Positions 25,711 through 35,221 of a DNA stretch of 64,000 nucleotides are shown piece after piece. Position 1 is the first letter of the stretch; every line of letters starts with the position of its first letter. The stretch is taken from contig NZ_KK211258.1 of assembly GCF_000621325.1 (NCBI RefSeq), forward strand, positions 1 to 64,000, read 5' to 3'. Position numbers and translations under genes: made by a program. The notes beneath the pieces are model-generated. The model did no database searches and was not told where the DNA came from. It saw only the letters and a program-made list of their open reading frames with translations. This stretch comes from Thiothrix lacustris DSM 21227 (GTDB lineage Bacteria > Pseudomonadota > Gammaproteobacteria > Thiotrichales > Thiotrichaceae).

Positions 25711-28032
25711 TCACGGAGTGCTTGCTGTCCATTGGTAAATCATCTGGCGAATACCTTCTAGTGAAATGGGTTTGGTGAGGTAATCGTTCATGCCAGCGGC
25801 GAGGCAGCGTTCGCGTTCCCCGGCAATCGCGTGGGCGGTGAGGGCGACGATGGGGAGTTTGGGAATGTTTGGATCAAAGCGAATTTTCTGGGTGGTTTCA
25901 TAGCCATCCATGCCCGGCATACTCACATCCATGAAGACTAGATCGAAGCTTTGCTGCTGAATTTGTTGGATGGCTTCTGTGCCGCTAGCGGCAACGCTGA
26001 CCGTCGCACCGAGGGTTTGCAGTAATTCCCGTCCGAAGAATTGGTTCATTGGGTCATCATCGACCAGCAGGATGTGCTTGTTTGGGGGGAGCTTAGGAGG
26101 GATGGGTTTTAGTGAGGTTGCTTCAGTCGGTAGATATAATGGGAATGGTAGCGTGAAAAAGAAGCGGCTCCCTTTGCCGGGCGTGCTCTCCAGTTCTAAT
26201 GTTCCGCCCATGGCTTCCACCAGTTTGTGGCTGATAGCAAGACCAAGGCCAGAGCCTGTGTGTTGTCGCGTTCGATGACTCTCTACTTGGGTGAAGGGTT
26301 GGAATAGCCGTTGCTGGTCAGTCCTAGAAATGCCGATGCCTGTATCGCTTACTTCAAAATACAAGCTGATGGGGTTGCAGTTGGGCTGGCTGGCTTCTTT
26401 TACGTGCAATTCTACCTTGCCGTGCTCAGTAAACTTGATGGCATTGCCGAGCAGGTTGATCAGTACTTGAGAGAGGCGCTTGGGGTCACCTAGTAAATGC
26501 AGGTTTTGTTGTGCCGGTTTATACAGGTGTAGAGGAAGCTTTTTCGCATCCGCTTGTATATCCAGCATTTGATGCAAGCCTTCCAATAAGGTGTGCAGGT
26601 GGAAAAACTCAGGTGTCAGTGATGGTGGGATGGCTTGTGCCATTCTTGATAGGTCAAGGATATTGTCGATCAGCCCTAGCATGTGATGCGAGGCTGCTTG
26701 CATACAGGTCACGTATTCCTGTTGGCGCGGCGGTAGTGTGTCTTGTTGAAGTAGGGTAGTTGCGGCGATGACCGAATTCATCGGGGTGCGTAACTCATGG
26801 CTCATGGTGATGAGGAAATCATCTTTTGCTTGGCTTGCTGCGGTGGCGCGTTCTGCTTGAATGCGTAGTTGTCGCGTGTGTTCTGCCAAGGTTAATGACA
26901 GCAGAATGGCAATCAGTAGGGAGCCAATATGGAAAAGATCGATCAATGCTATGGTCTGGGCGTTTTTCAGGAAGCCCATTCCCCACATAATGAGAGGGGC
27001 TGCACAGCCTAGAAACACAAAAAAAGCCACCGCAAAACTACGCATGATGCGAGAGCCTTGCCGCAAGGCAAGGAGACCTAAGACACTGCCAATCAGGGTC
27101 AGGCCAGCACTCAAGAGAAAACTCCATAAATCGGTGTATGGCAGTAAACCGACGAAAGGGGTGATGCCGATGGCAAATATCAGGACGGCAGTGAGTACCC
27201 GATTTGTTCGTGGGAATAGCGTTTTAGTATCGATCAGTTGCCGACAGAATTGTGTGGCGCTGATGGCAATAACCTGGAGGGTGATGGGATAGTAAACCAT
27301 GGCTGGATTGCTAAGAGACAGGTAAGGGATGACATTAGTCATGCGCTGTAACACCAAGGCTAGACTTAGCAAGAAAACGATTAGGGTCAGGTAGTCCCAG
27401 TTACGCAAGCTGATGAACAGGAAAAAGTTGTAAAAGGCTAACACGATCAACCCTATGATGATGCCGCCGTAAAACAGGTAATCTTTGGCCGTTTTTTTGA
27501 TTAGGGCATCGGCTGATAGGAGTTGTATGGGGATGGCTAAGATCCCTTTGCCGTTATTGGAGGCACGAATATAAAGTGAAAAGTGCCCCGGTTGCGTAGG
27601 GAGGCTCACTATCGGTAGTCGCTGCCATGCTTGCTCTTTTAATAGGCTTCCTAGTGGCGTAATTTGGTGTGTGCTTTGGTTAACGGCAAAGGCATCCGCT
27701 TGGGCTATGCCGGGGAAGTCGATGAGTAGATGCCAGATATTGCTGCTCTGTTGTTCTATTTCCAGTCGTAGCCACCAGGCTGATGGACTGCGCCCCAGAT
27801 TTAGCTCTGGGTGGGGATTGGGTTGGAAGCGCTGGGTGTACTCGCTGGAGCTAACCTGTGCAATGCTTAGTGCGTGGGTGGGATCTTCTAATAATGATAC
27901 GAAAAAAGAGGCATGTAGGCTTTCTTCCGTATTTGTTAACGCCAAGGTTTGCGCAATGCTGTTGATTGGTACAAGACAGAGTAACCAACAGGAAAGCAGG
28001 TGCCGGATGATTGACATGATGGGAAAATCCAT
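25711..28032 (-). CDS. Hybrid sensor histidine kinase with a 7TMR-DISM sensor and receiver
   Basis: 773 residues. After a signal-like start (about 1-28) comes a periplasmic 7TMR-DISM extracellular domain (about 30-180), seven membrane segments (about 185-390), then a dimerisation domain with phosphoacceptor His in [16 protein letters not shown], an ATPase domain ([27 protein letters not shown]), and a C-terminal receiver with LVDDDPMN and the Asp in [15 protein letters not shown]. The Met at position 6 (28017) is an alternative start. There is no Hpt domain in the protein itself; a separate Hpt gene and a response regulator lie 0.7 kb upstream, so a three-protein relay is likely. DISM-7TM kinases often sense carbohydrates or other small ligands. 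Confidence 0.92.
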   Translation of the reverse strand: MDFPIMSIIRHLLSCWLLCLVPINSIAQTLALTNTEESLHASFFVSLLEDPTHALSIAQVSSSEYTQRFQPNPHPELNLGRSPSAWWLRLEIEQQSSNIWHLLIDFPGIAQADAFAVNQSTHQITPLGSLLKEQAWQRLPIVSLPTQPGHFSLYIRASNNGKGILAIPIQLLSADALIKKTAKDYLFYGGIIIGLIVLAFYNFFLFISLRNWDYLTLIVFLLSLALVLQRMTNVIPYLSLSNPAMVYYPITLQVIAISATQFCRQLIDTKTLFPRTNRVLTAVLIFAIGITPFVGLLPYTDLWSFLLSAGLTLIGSVLGLLALRQGSRIMRSFAVAFFVFLGCAAPLIMWGMGFLKNAQTIALIDLFHIGSLLIAILLSLTLAEHTRQLRIQAERATAASQAKDDFLITMSHELRTPMNSVIAATTLLQQDTLPPRQQEYVTCMQAASHHMLGLIDNILDLSRMAQAIPPSLTPEFFHLHTLLEGLHQMLDIQADAKKLPLHLYKPAQQNLHLLGDPKRLSQVLINLLGNAIKFTEHGKVELHVKEASQPNCNPISLYFEVSDTGIGISRTDQQRLFQPFTQVESHRTRQHTGSGLGLAISHKLVEAMGGTLELESTPGKGSRFFFTLPFPLYLPTEATSLKPIPPKLPPNKHILLVDDDPMNQFFGRELLQTLGATVSVAASGTEAIQQIQQQSFDLVFMDVSMPGMDGYETTQKIRFDPNIPKLPIVALTAHAIAGERERCLAAGMNDYLTKPISLEGIRQMIYQWTASTP

Positions 28033-28356
28033 TGCGTTTGGGGTTTCCTTGTACTTTGCTCTATTAGTCGATTTGATTAATCATGGTTGCTATGCGTTTC
28101 TGGCATTTTTTGGTAGTTTATTCAATGATTCTGGGTTGCTTTTGATTGCTTGTTTGTCGGCGCTTGGTTGGGATCTTAACTATTATTATAGTTTATATCA
28201 TTTATATAACAATAAGATTATTAATGTTTTTCGATAGTTTCTGGAAATAAAAAAAGCTCCGGCCACAGGGGCGCAGCCAGAGCTAAAATCCAGATCATTA
28301 TATATTTGGCGCAGTCTAATGATCTGAATCAAGGAGGATTTGATGTTTTTTATAAT
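28033..28356. other. Gap between the hybrid kinase and the small exported protein
   Basis: AT-rich DNA of 324 bp. It carries a minus-strand terminator (28249-28284) near its right end and must hold the promoter of the kinase gene. A plus-strand frame continuing from within the kinase gene to 28237 reads as hydrophobic residues, but it lacks a ribosome site and mostly mirrors the kinase, so I do not call it. Confidence 0.5.
28249..28284 (-). terminator. Terminator of the small exported protein gene
   Basis: On the minus strand AGCTC pairs with GAGCT and GGC with GCC across a 12-nt loop (28255-28263 with 28276-28284, one mismatch). A run of A at 28249-28255 on the plus strand gives the U-run. 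Confidence 0.75.
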
Positions 28357-28629
28357 TTACGATTTCCAGTAATCTTCAATGATGCCTTGTAATGTAATGA
28401 ACTGATCCGACTGAAGCAGGTAACGGTATAATTGTGGTCCTACCAAATTAGCAATAAGATTGTTTGAAGCAGCTTGGGTGGTAGGTTGTGTCGTATTACT
28501 TTCAGTAACAAGGGTATCGTCATTCGACGGCTTGATTTGTGTGTTTTTTATGCATAGCGCTGTGGCTGGTGTACTGCTCAATAAAGCAATAAAAAGATAA
28601 AAAATTAAAAAAATATTTTGATTTTTCAC
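28357..28629 (-). CDS. Small exported protein of unknown function (90 aa)
   Basis: Signal peptide MKNQNIFLIFYLFIALLSSTPATA followed by a low-complexity Asn/Thr/Gln-rich linker and a C-terminal helix-like segment (NLIANLVGPQLYRYLLQSDQFITLQGIIEDYW). I do not recognise the family. It sits between the Hpt gene and the hybrid kinase gene, in the same orientation, and has its own terminator. A role as a ligand or accessory of the sensor is conceivable but unsupported. Confidence 0.6.
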   Translation of the reverse strand: MKNQNIFLIFYLFIALLSSTPATALCIKNTQIKPSNDDTLVTESNTTQPTTQAASNNLIANLVGPQLYRYLLQSDQFITLQGIIEDYWKS

Positions 28630-28725
28630 AATACTAAACGTCCTGTTTTTAGTGATTATCCATTCCTTAGCTTAGCGAACTTAATTAGCCTTGTATTGTA
28701 GAAAATTGTAAAAAAATGTAACAAC

Positions 28726-29073
28726 TCATGGATTAATGAGTGTTGTTTTCTTCAGAAAGGAATCGATATTTGTTTCAATATATTGAAATTCCAGCAGAAG
28801 CTGCTGACAAAATTCAGGGTGTTGTAATATATCAATTTGCTTGGCGATAATATCGTCTAGCAAGTTTTGTAAGGTTGCTGTGCTGTATAAATGAGCGGTT
28901 GCTTTGAAGCGGTGAGCCATGGCAGCAGCAGCGTCCCAATTTTTTTGTTTTAAGCTTTCAGTTATATCATGATGATATTGTTGAATGTTTGGTTGTGCAA
29001 ATGTCAGGAAGCATTGAGTTCCTTCTGTGCCAAGTATGTCAAGTAGGCTATCTAGTGGTGAGGATAAGTTCAT
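28726..29073 (-). CDS. Histidine phosphotransfer (Hpt) domain protein
   Basis: 115 residues if started at the ATG at 29073, which overlaps the stop of the response regulator gene by 4 nt; a longer in-frame start exists at 29115. The Hpt signature is AAAMAHRFKATAHLYST, with the phosphorylated His in AHRFK, and helices on both sides. As a stand-alone Hpt it could shuttle phosphate from the receiver of the hybrid kinase to the OmpR-type regulator. Confidence 0.85.
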   Translation of the reverse strand: MNLSSPLDSLLDILGTEGTQCFLTFAQPNIQQYHHDITESLKQKNWDAAAAMAHRFKATAHLYSTATLQNLLDDIIAKQIDILQHPEFCQQLLLEFQYIETNIDSFLKKTTLINP

Positions 29074-29777
29074 GGCGCGAGCGTTAATCGATAACCTTTT
29101 CGCCATACAGTACATAAGTAGCGAGGGTTGGATGCATGATCCCCCAGTTTTTTGCGTAGTCGATTGATTGTCATGTCAATACTGCGGTTTAGTGGTTGAT
29201 GTTCGTTACCGTTAAGCGCTTGAGAAATACAATCTCTGGTTAAAATTTCATCTGGTCGTTGGCAGAAAAATTGTAACAAACTACTTTCTTGCGTGGTGAG
29301 TTTAATTAATTGGTTATTACGTTCTAAGTGTTCGTGTGCAGGGTTGAATAGATTGCTGCCAATTTGATAGGTTACGTGTTTATTCGCTAGCGTGGGGTGG
29401 CGCATGATTTTGCGGATACGGATAAGAAGTTCTTTTGGATGAAAGGGTTTAGTCAGGTAGTCATCCGCACCAAATTCTAGACCTATCAGGCGCTCTTCGG
29501 CCGATTTTTTAGCTGATAGTAACATCACAGGTATATTAGGGTAATTGTGTTTTAACCAATTTAGCCAGTGTAGCCCATCTTTGCCGGGCAGCATGATGTC
29601 TAGTAAAATAAGATCAGGGGTTTGCTGAGAAATGAAGTCTCGGATTTCTTCACCACAAGAAAGTGATTGAAGCTGATAATGATGCTCAAAAAGGTACATT
29701 TCCAACAGTTTATGTAGAAGAATATCATCATCGATAAGTACGACTCGATACAAGTGTGGTGCATGTATGCTTGACAT
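29070..29777 (-). CDS. OmpR-family response regulator
   Basis: 235 residues: receiver domain (about 8-125) with acidic cluster VLIDDD, phosphoacceptor Asp in LILLDIMLPGKDG and Lys in YLTKPFHP, and a winged-helix effector domain (about 140-232) with LTTQESSLLQFF and SIDMTINRLRKKLG. It shares a 4-nt overlap with the Hpt gene. The hybrid kinase lies downstream in the same direction, so the four genes 29777-25711 may form a signalling locus. Confidence 0.93.
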   Translation of the reverse strand: MSSIHAPHLYRVVLIDDDILLHKLLEMYLFEHHYQLQSLSCGEEIRDFISQQTPDLILLDIMLPGKDGLHWLNWLKHNYPNIPVMLLSAKKSAEERLIGLEFGADDYLTKPFHPKELLIRIRKIMRHPTLANKHVTYQIGSNLFNPAHEHLERNNQLIKLTTQESSLLQFFCQRPDEILTRDCISQALNGNEHQPLNRSIDMTINRLRKKLGDHASNPRYLCTVWRKGYRLTLAP

Positions 29778-29866
29778 TATTTCTCAAAAATTAAGCTGTT
29801 GAACAATGGGCTTCGTGAATGTTAATCGCTTGGTCGAAAAAAGTCTAAAAATATCGTTGTTTTCAT

Positions 29867-29900
29867 AGAAAACGCTATTAACCATTCAGTTAATAGCGTT
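29867..29900 (-). terminator. Perfect 12-bp hairpin after the DUF3108 gene
   Basis: AACGCTATTAAC (29871-29882) and GTTAATAGCGTT (29889-29900) are perfect inverted arms with a 6-nt loop. On the minus strand it is followed by TTTTC, giving a plausible intrinsic terminator 26 bp beyond the gene that ends at 29927. Confidence 0.75.
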
Positions 29901-29926
29901 ATACCATAATTCATTTTTGAATGATG

Positions 29927-30610
29927 CTACTGATATTTTTGTAGACGCGTTTCGATGATGTCGCCATCTTCCTTATGGCGCACTTGAGCGATGGCATAGT
30001 GTAGCTTAGGCGCTAACCATAGAGTAGTTTGGCGGGTGGTATCTTGATGCATCACTTCGATTTTCTCGCATTCATATTCTCCCGCTGGTACGGTGATGGT
30101 TTCTTTGCCCAATTTACGTAGACGATAATCCTGTAACTTACCTCTACTAGCAATGGGGTAATTCATCGGCTTATTAAGTGTCATGGCATCCATGAGGTAA
30201 AGTTCGAGAGTTGCCATGTCTAATGTGCCTTTGGGGACGCTTAGTTGGTAAGCGTTGCCATCAAAGGTGCCATTCACTTGTGTGGGGGTAACAAAAGTGA
30301 ACTCGTCTTTTTTATCCTTGCGTTTGTTTTTGTGGTGATGTAAATAGTTGTTAGGTATGAGTGTGGCGCCACTTTTTTGCCCGCTGCTGCGCTCAGTTAG
30401 CGTGTCGCCACTCAATAAGGCTGCTAAGCCGTTAGCTTTGGTGATTTTTTGGTAGGTATACCCATCGTTATTGTAGTGCAGGCTAGCGGTCATTGTTCCC
30501 ATCTCTAACCCTTTTGCGGTGACAGTGTAACTGGCTTGAAAGGCATCTGGTGCAGCGGTGGCTATTGAGCTAAATAATGCGAAGCTTGCTGTGACTATCA
30601 AACGTTTCAT
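29927..30610 (-). CDS. DUF3108 domain-containing periplasmic protein
   Basis: 227 residues with a signal peptide (MKRLIVTASFALFSSIATAA). The mature part has the DUF3108 pattern: FQASYTVTAKGLEMGTMTASL near the start, LTERSSGQ, and a C-terminal VPAGEYECEKIEVMHQDTTRQTTLWLAPKLHYAIAQV. The domain is probably a beta-barrel-like lipid-binding fold in the periplasm; its role is unknown. The gene is divergent from trxA. Confidence 0.88.
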   Translation of the reverse strand: MKRLIVTASFALFSSIATAAPDAFQASYTVTAKGLEMGTMTASLHYNNDGYTYQKITKANGLAALLSGDTLTERSSGQKSGATLIPNNYLHHHKNKRKDKKDEFTFVTPTQVNGTFDGNAYQLSVPKGTLDMATLELYLMDAMTLNKPMNYPIASRGKLQDYRLRKLGKETITVPAGEYECEKIEVMHQDTTRQTTLWLAPKLHYAIAQVRHKEDGDIIETRLQKYQ

Positions 30611-30754
30611 CTGTGTTATCCTTCTGGTTAAACGTCATTGGCCTGATTAGACTACAATAAGCCGCATTGGTTCTTAAAGGCTATACTACAAAGATGGCGC
30701 GAAATATTAGAGAATAGCGGCTGTGAAACCTCAAAAACTAGGGAGAAACCTTCT

Positions 30755-31081
30755 GTGAGTAATAATATTATCTATCTTTCTGATACTACATTTGAGCAGG
30801 AAGTGCTGAAATCCACGATGCCTGTATTGGTTGATTACTGGGCGGAATGGTGTGGGCCATGCAAAATGATTGCTCCAGTGCTGGATGACATTGCGGTCGA
30901 GTTTGAAGGCAAGCTGAAAGTTGCCAAGCTGAACATTGATGAAAACAAGGACGTGCCACCACGTTACGGTGTCCGGGGTATTCCTACGTTGATGCTGTTC
31001 AAGAGCGGCGCGGTGGCGGCAACCAAAGTCGGAGCCTTATCCAAATCACAATTGACGGCGTTTCTGAATCAGAATCTCTAA
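30755..31081 (+). CDS. trxA: Thioredoxin 1
   Basis: 108 residues with the active site WCGPC (C33, C36) and the cis-Pro loop [11 protein letters not shown] start at 30755 with GGGAGAA upstream. Cytoplasmic disulfide reductant. Located immediately upstream of rho, as in many gammaproteobacteria. Confidence 0.97.
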   Translation: MSNNIIYLSDTTFEQEVLKSTMPVLVDYWAEWCGPCKMIAPVLDDIAVEFEGKLKVAKLNIDENKDVPPRYGVRGIPTLMLFKSGAVAATKVGALSKSQLTAFLNQNL

Positions 31082-31299
31082 CAGTAGCTAAACATACCCG
31101 TGGAGGAGACTTTATCCTTGCCACGGGTGTTCTAGTGTGATTTTTCTGGACTCTATAGAGCCGACGTGCTAGTGTGGTCATACTTGAATCTGCATCCAGA
31201 TTCATTCTGACGCATCCTTTCTCGTTTTCCTAGTCACCAATTCCTGCAAAGACTGGAACGAGCGATAGCTTTAATTTCCCCCATCAACGCCATCATCAT
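31082..31299 (+). other. trxA-rho intergenic region / rho leader
   Basis: Contains ACCCGTGG / CCACGGGT (31096-31103 with 31121-31128), a possible trxA terminator without a long T-run, and the hairpin GAATCTG / CAGATTC (31183-31200, 4-nt loop). Rho is autoregulated by leader attenuation in E. coli, and this 218-nt leader is a candidate for the same control, but I found no proven element. Confidence 0.5.
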
Positions 31300-32559
31300 A
31301 TGAACCTGTCTGAACTAAAAAAGAAATCTGCCGCCGAAGTCTTTGAGTTGGCGCAAGCCATGGGTATCGAGAGCATCTCGCGAACCCGCAAGCAAGACAT
31401 CATTTTCGCTTTGCTGAAAGCCAATGCTGCCAATAACGTCGACATCCACGGTGATGGTGTGCTGGAAATCCTTCAGGATGGTTTCGGCTTTTTGCGTTCA
31501 GATGACTCCAGCTATCTAGCAGGCGCGGATGACATCTATGTATCGCCTAGCCAGATTCGTCGCTTCGGCCTACGGACGGGTGATACGGTATCTGGTAAAA
31601 TTCGTCCTCCCAAGGATAACGAACGTTATTTCGCTTTACTCAAAGTCGATACCATCAACTTTGAACCTCCCGAAAGCGCCCGCAACAAGATTGCCTTTGA
31701 AAACCTGACACCCTTGCACGCCGATGATCGGATGCGTATGGAACGGGGCAATGGTAGCCGTGAAGACATTACCGCTCGCGTTATCGACATCGTAGCGCCG
31801 TTTGGTAAAGGTCAACGTGGCCTGATTATCGCGCCGCCGAAGGCCGGTAAAACCATCATGCTGCAAAACATCGCGCAGAGTATTGCTTCCAATTACCCGG
31901 ATAGCTATCTGATCGTCTTGCTGATCGACGAACGCCCGGAAGAAGTGACAGAAATGTCACGCATGGTGCAGGGTGAAGTGGTTTCTTCTACCTTCGACGA
32001 ACCCGCTGCCCGCCATGTACAAGTTGCGGAAATGGTTATCGAGAAAGCCAAGCGTTTGGTTGAGCATAAACGTGACGTGGTTATCCTGCTGGATTCCATT
32101 ACTCGTTTAGCGCGTGCTTATAATACGGTTGTGCCATCATCCGGCAAGGTGTTGACAGGTGGTGTGGATGCGAATGCGTTGCACCGTCCGAAACGTTTCT
32201 TCGGTGCGGCACGTAATATTGAGGAAGGCGGTAGCCTGACCATCATCGCGACAGCCTTGATTGAAACTGGCTCGAAGATGGACGATGTTATCTACGAAGA
32301 ATTCAAGGGTACGGGTAATATGGAAATCCATCTGGATCGCCGTATTTCCGAGAAGCGCGTCTTCCCAGCGATCAATATCAACCGTTCCGGCACGCGCCGC
32401 GAAGAGTTGCTGACCACGCAAGACGAGCTGCAAACCTTGTGGGTACTGCGCAAATTCCTGCACGGTATGGATGATCTGGAAGCGATGGAACTGTTGTTCG
32501 ACAAGCTTTCCAAGACCAAAACCAATAGCGAATTCTTCGACGTGATGCGTCGCGGTTAA
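31300..32559 (+). CDS. rho: Transcription termination factor Rho
   Basis: 419-residue hexameric RNA helicase. N-terminal RNA-binding domain with [17 protein letters not shown], Walker A APPKAGKT, and Walker [17 protein letters not shown], plus the Q- and R-loop region near [29 protein letters not shown]. Length matches E. coli Rho (419). A palindrome follows its stop codon directly. Confidence 0.98.
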   Translation: MNLSELKKKSAAEVFELAQAMGIESISRTRKQDIIFALLKANAANNVDIHGDGVLEILQDGFGFLRSDDSSYLAGADDIYVSPSQIRRFGLRTGDTVSGKIRPPKDNERYFALLKVDTINFEPPESARNKIAFENLTPLHADDRMRMERGNGSREDITARVIDIVAPFGKGQRGLIIAPPKAGKTIMLQNIAQSIASNYPDSYLIVLLIDERPEEVTEMSRMVQGEVVSSTFDEPAARHVQVAEMVIEKAKRLVEHKRDVVILLDSITRLARAYNTVVPSSGKVLTGGVDANALHRPKRFFGAARNIEEGGSLTIIATALIETGSKMDDVIYEEFKGTGNMEIHLDRRISEKRVFPAININRSGTRREELLTTQDELQTLWVLRKFLHGMDDLEAMELLFDKLSKTKTNSEFFDVMRRG

Positions 32560-32564
32560 GGTTG

Positions 32565-32589
32565 TAGGGGCGTATGCAATACGCCCCTA
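32565..32589. repeat. Palindrome copy between rho and hflX
   Basis: TAGGGGCGTATG to its inverted partner CCCCTA, with core GGCGTATGCAATACGCC, a complete 25-bp copy of the dispersed element. It fills most of the 34-bp gap between the convergent genes rho and hflX and could serve as a two-way hairpin, though there are no U-runs. Confidence 0.85.
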
Positions 32590-32593
32590 AGCC

Positions 32594-33874
32594 CTACAGA
32601 TCTTCCAGCGTTAAGCCTTCTTCCCGCAAATACTGATCCAGCCGTCGCTGGTCAATGACCACTTCTAGGTCGAAATTACCTTCATCCGTGATGCTTTCTT
32701 GCTGAATTGCTTTGTCTGCGTACAGTTTGGCGCGTAAGCGTGCGTGGCGTGGTTGAAGCGTCAGTTTGCCCCGGAACATGTGTCCGGCGAAGTAATCACC
32801 CAGATACTCCAGCAAGCCTTCCAGCCCCAGATTGTTTTGGGCGGAAACGTACACGCGGGTGGGGTTGGTGCCGGTGCCTTCTTCGATATGCGGGGTTTGT
32901 CCGCCGAGGTCAATCTTGTTCATGACTTCGATTTGCGGTACTTTTTCGGCACCAATTTCAGCAATGACTTTGTTGACCTGCTCGCGGAATAGCTCCAATT
33001 GTTCGTCGTGACTGTCGATGACGTGCAACAGTAAGTCGGCGTCAATGGTTTCCTGCAAGGTGGAGCGGAAGGCGACGACGAGATCATGCGGCAGATGGCG
33101 AATGAAGCCTACTGTGTCTGCGAGGATGATTTCTTGCTGGTTGGGCAGTTGTACTTGCCGCAACGTGGGGTCAAGAGTCGCAAACAGTTGGTCGGCGACG
33201 TACACCCCGGCTTGGGTCAGGGCGTTGAAAAGGGTGGATTTACCTGCATTGGTATAACCGACCAGCGAAACCGTGGGGATTTCAGCCTTTTTGCGGGACT
33301 GGCGGCCTTGTTCGCGTTGGTTCTGGACTTTTTCCAGACGCTTGTCGATTTGCTTGATGCGTTCAGCAATCAGGCGACGGTCGGTTTCTAACTGAGTTTC
33401 ACCAGGGCCGCGCATCCCGATACCGCCTTTTTGGCGTTCCAGATGCGTCCAGCCACGCACGAGGCGGGTGGAAAGGTGTTTCAATTGCGCGAGTTCAACC
33501 TGAAGTTTACCTTCGTGGCTGCGGGCGCGTTGGGCGAAGATGTCCAGAATCAGGCCGGTACGGTCAAGCACGCGGCATTGCAGCAGCTTTTCGAGGTTAC
33601 GTTCCTGAGCAGGGGAGAGGGAGTGATCGAAAATGACCAGATGGGCATCACGCGCTTCCCTTAGCTGGCGAATTTCTTCGGCTTTACCCGTACCGACGAA
33701 ATAACGTGGGTCAGGGCGCTGGCGCGACCCACTGATAAAACCGACCACTTGGGCACCGGCTGAATCAGCGAGTTCGGCGAATTCCTTTTCGTCTTGCGTA
33801 GACTTTGCCGTATTGAAACTGATTTGAACAAGGACAGCATTTTCACCGCCGCCGGGGCGTTCAAATAGTTCCAA
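32594..33874 (-). CDS. hflX: GTPase HflX
   Basis: 426-residue ribosome-splitting GTPase of the OBG-HflX family. The N-terminal domain (about 1-190) carries the nucleotide-binding VGTGKAEEIRQL and LERQKGGIGMRGPGETQLETDRR; the G-domain has GYTNAGKSTLFN (P-loop), DTVGFI and NKIDL. The start is a TTG at 33874 with AGGAAG upstream. It follows hfq as in the enterobacterial mutL-miaA-hfq-hflX group. Confidence 0.96.
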   Translation of the reverse strand: MELFERPGGGENAVLVQISFNTAKSTQDEKEFAELADSAGAQVVGFISGSRQRPDPRYFVGTGKAEEIRQLREARDAHLVIFDHSLSPAQERNLEKLLQCRVLDRTGLILDIFAQRARSHEGKLQVELAQLKHLSTRLVRGWTHLERQKGGIGMRGPGETQLETDRRLIAERIKQIDKRLEKVQNQREQGRQSRKKAEIPTVSLVGYTNAGKSTLFNALTQAGVYVADQLFATLDPTLRQVQLPNQQEIILADTVGFIRHLPHDLVVAFRSTLQETIDADLLLHVIDSHDEQLELFREQVNKVIAEIGAEKVPQIEVMNKIDLGGQTPHIEEGTGTNPTRVYVSAQNNLGLEGLLEYLGDYFAGHMFRGKLTLQPRHARLRAKLYADKAIQQESITDEGNFDLEVVIDQRRLDQYLREEGLTLEDL

Positions 33875-33909
33875 TCGGCAATCTTCCTAAGGTTTGTATG
33901 GGGGATGGC

Positions 33910-34140
33910 TTATTCTTCGGGAGCCAGCGCCAGTTTGATCGGGCGAGCAGGCACGATCGTGGAAATGGCGTGTTTGTAAACTAATTGGCTAACGGTATTT
34001 CCCAGTAGCACAACGAATTGGTCAAATGACTCGACATGCCCCTGTAATTTGATGCCGTTGACCAAATAAATGGAGACTGGAATCCGTTCCTTTCTCAGAG
34101 CATTAAGGAAGGGTTCTTGTAATGTGTGCCCTTTCGACAT
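33910..34140 (-). CDS. hfq: RNA chaperone Hfq
   Basis: 76-residue Sm-like RNA chaperone with [30 protein letters not shown] (Sm1) and [19 protein letters not shown] (Sm2 with the YKHA motif). The C-terminal tail is short. It is 154 bp downstream of miaA, a gap that may contain additional promoters. Confidence 0.98.
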   Translation of the reverse strand: MSKGHTLQEPFLNALRKERIPVSIYLVNGIKLQGHVESFDQFVVLLGNTVSQLVYKHAISTIVPARPIKLALAPEE

Positions 34141-34294
34141 GAGCTTCTCCTAAAAATATTCTTGGGTTTGTGGTTGTTATGGTCTCACACCTAAAGCTAG
34201 GGGGGTCGTGAGCCAGTCGTTTGTTTCCTTCGACGCCTAAAAGCTTATCAGTTTTTTCGTCTCGCAAGAATGCCAGTTTGTCGGACGTATCCGT

Positions 34295-35221
34295 TCATCC
34301 GCCAATAAACGCTGAGACGTTGCCGATGACCGATGAAAGGTTGAGTTCTTGGGGGTTATACAAAGACACATCCTTTTCGGAGCGCAACCACGTCATTTGA
34401 CGTTTAGCAAGCTGTCGTGTTGCGACAATAGCACGATCACGCATTTGATTGTAGTCTATTTCATTAATTAAATAGTCCCAAATCTGTCGATAACCCACAG
34501 CCCGTATGGCGGGGAGGTGGGTGTCAAGGTCGCCACGTGCCAAGAGTTTGCGTACTTCATCAATAACGCCCTGTTGTAGCATTTGGTCAAAGCGCTGTGC
34601 AAGCCGGGCGTGTAACCAGCCACGATCTTCAGGAATCAAGGCAATTTTTAATAGCTGATAGGGGCAGGCTTCATGCCATTCCGCTTGCTGTAATTCGGTG
34701 AGTGATTGACCTGTCAGCTCAAAAACCTCCAAAGCACGTTGCAAGCGTTGGGGGTCATTGGGATGAATGCGTTGCGCGGCTACCGGGTCGATGCTTGCCA
34801 GTCGGTCATGCAGGGCTTGCCAGCCGTGGGTCGCGGCTTCGGCTTCTAGGCGGGCACGAATCGCAGGGTTAGCCGGAGGTAGTGCTGATAGTCCGTACTC
34901 AAGGGCGCGGAAGTAGAGCATGGTTCCACCGACTAATACGGGGATTTTACCGCGTGCGCTAATGTCAGCCATTTCGCGCAAGGCATCTTCCCGAAAGTCG
35001 GCGGCGGAGTAGGGCTGTGACGGGTCAAGGAAGTCAATCAACCGATGCGGGGCTTCGGCCAGTGTGGCTGCATCGGGTTTTGCACTGCCAATATCTAGCC
35101 CCTTGTAAACCAAAGCAGAATCGACGCTGATGATTTCAATCGGAAAGTGTTTGTGTAACTCAACGGCAAGATCCGTTTTGCCCGTTCCGGTCGGACCCAT
35201 GATGAAAATGGCTTTGCTCAT
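34295..35221 (-). CDS. miaA: tRNA dimethylallyltransferase
   Basis: 308-residue enzyme that adds the isopentenyl group to A37 of tRNAs reading UNN codons. P-loop [11 protein letters not shown] at about residues 8-18, [27 protein letters not shown] and the C-terminal [12 protein letters not shown]. Start at 35221 with AGGAAGG upstream; its ATG shares one nucleotide with the mutL stop codon (TGATG), so translation is coupled. Confidence 0.97.
   Translation of the reverse strand: MSKAIFIMGPTGTGKTDLAVELHKHFPIEIISVDSALVYKGLDIGSAKPDAATLAEAPHRLIDFLDPSQPYSAADFREDALREMADISARGKIPVLVGGTMLYFRALEYGLSALPPANPAIRARLEAEAATHGWQALHDRLASIDPVAAQRIHPNDPQRLQRALEVFELTGQSLTELQQAEWHEACPYQLLKIALIPEDRGWLHARLAQRFDQMLQQGVIDEVRKLLARGDLDTHLPAIRAVGYRQIWDYLINEIDYNQMRDRAIVATRQLAKRQMTWLRSEKDVSLYNPQELNLSSVIGNVSAFIGG

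Noticed and set aside
28017-28237. Plus-strand hydrophobic open frame that continues out of the kinase gene
   Set aside because: It begins opposite the kinase 5' end, lacks a ribosome site, and its hydrophobic composition follows from AT-rich DNA.
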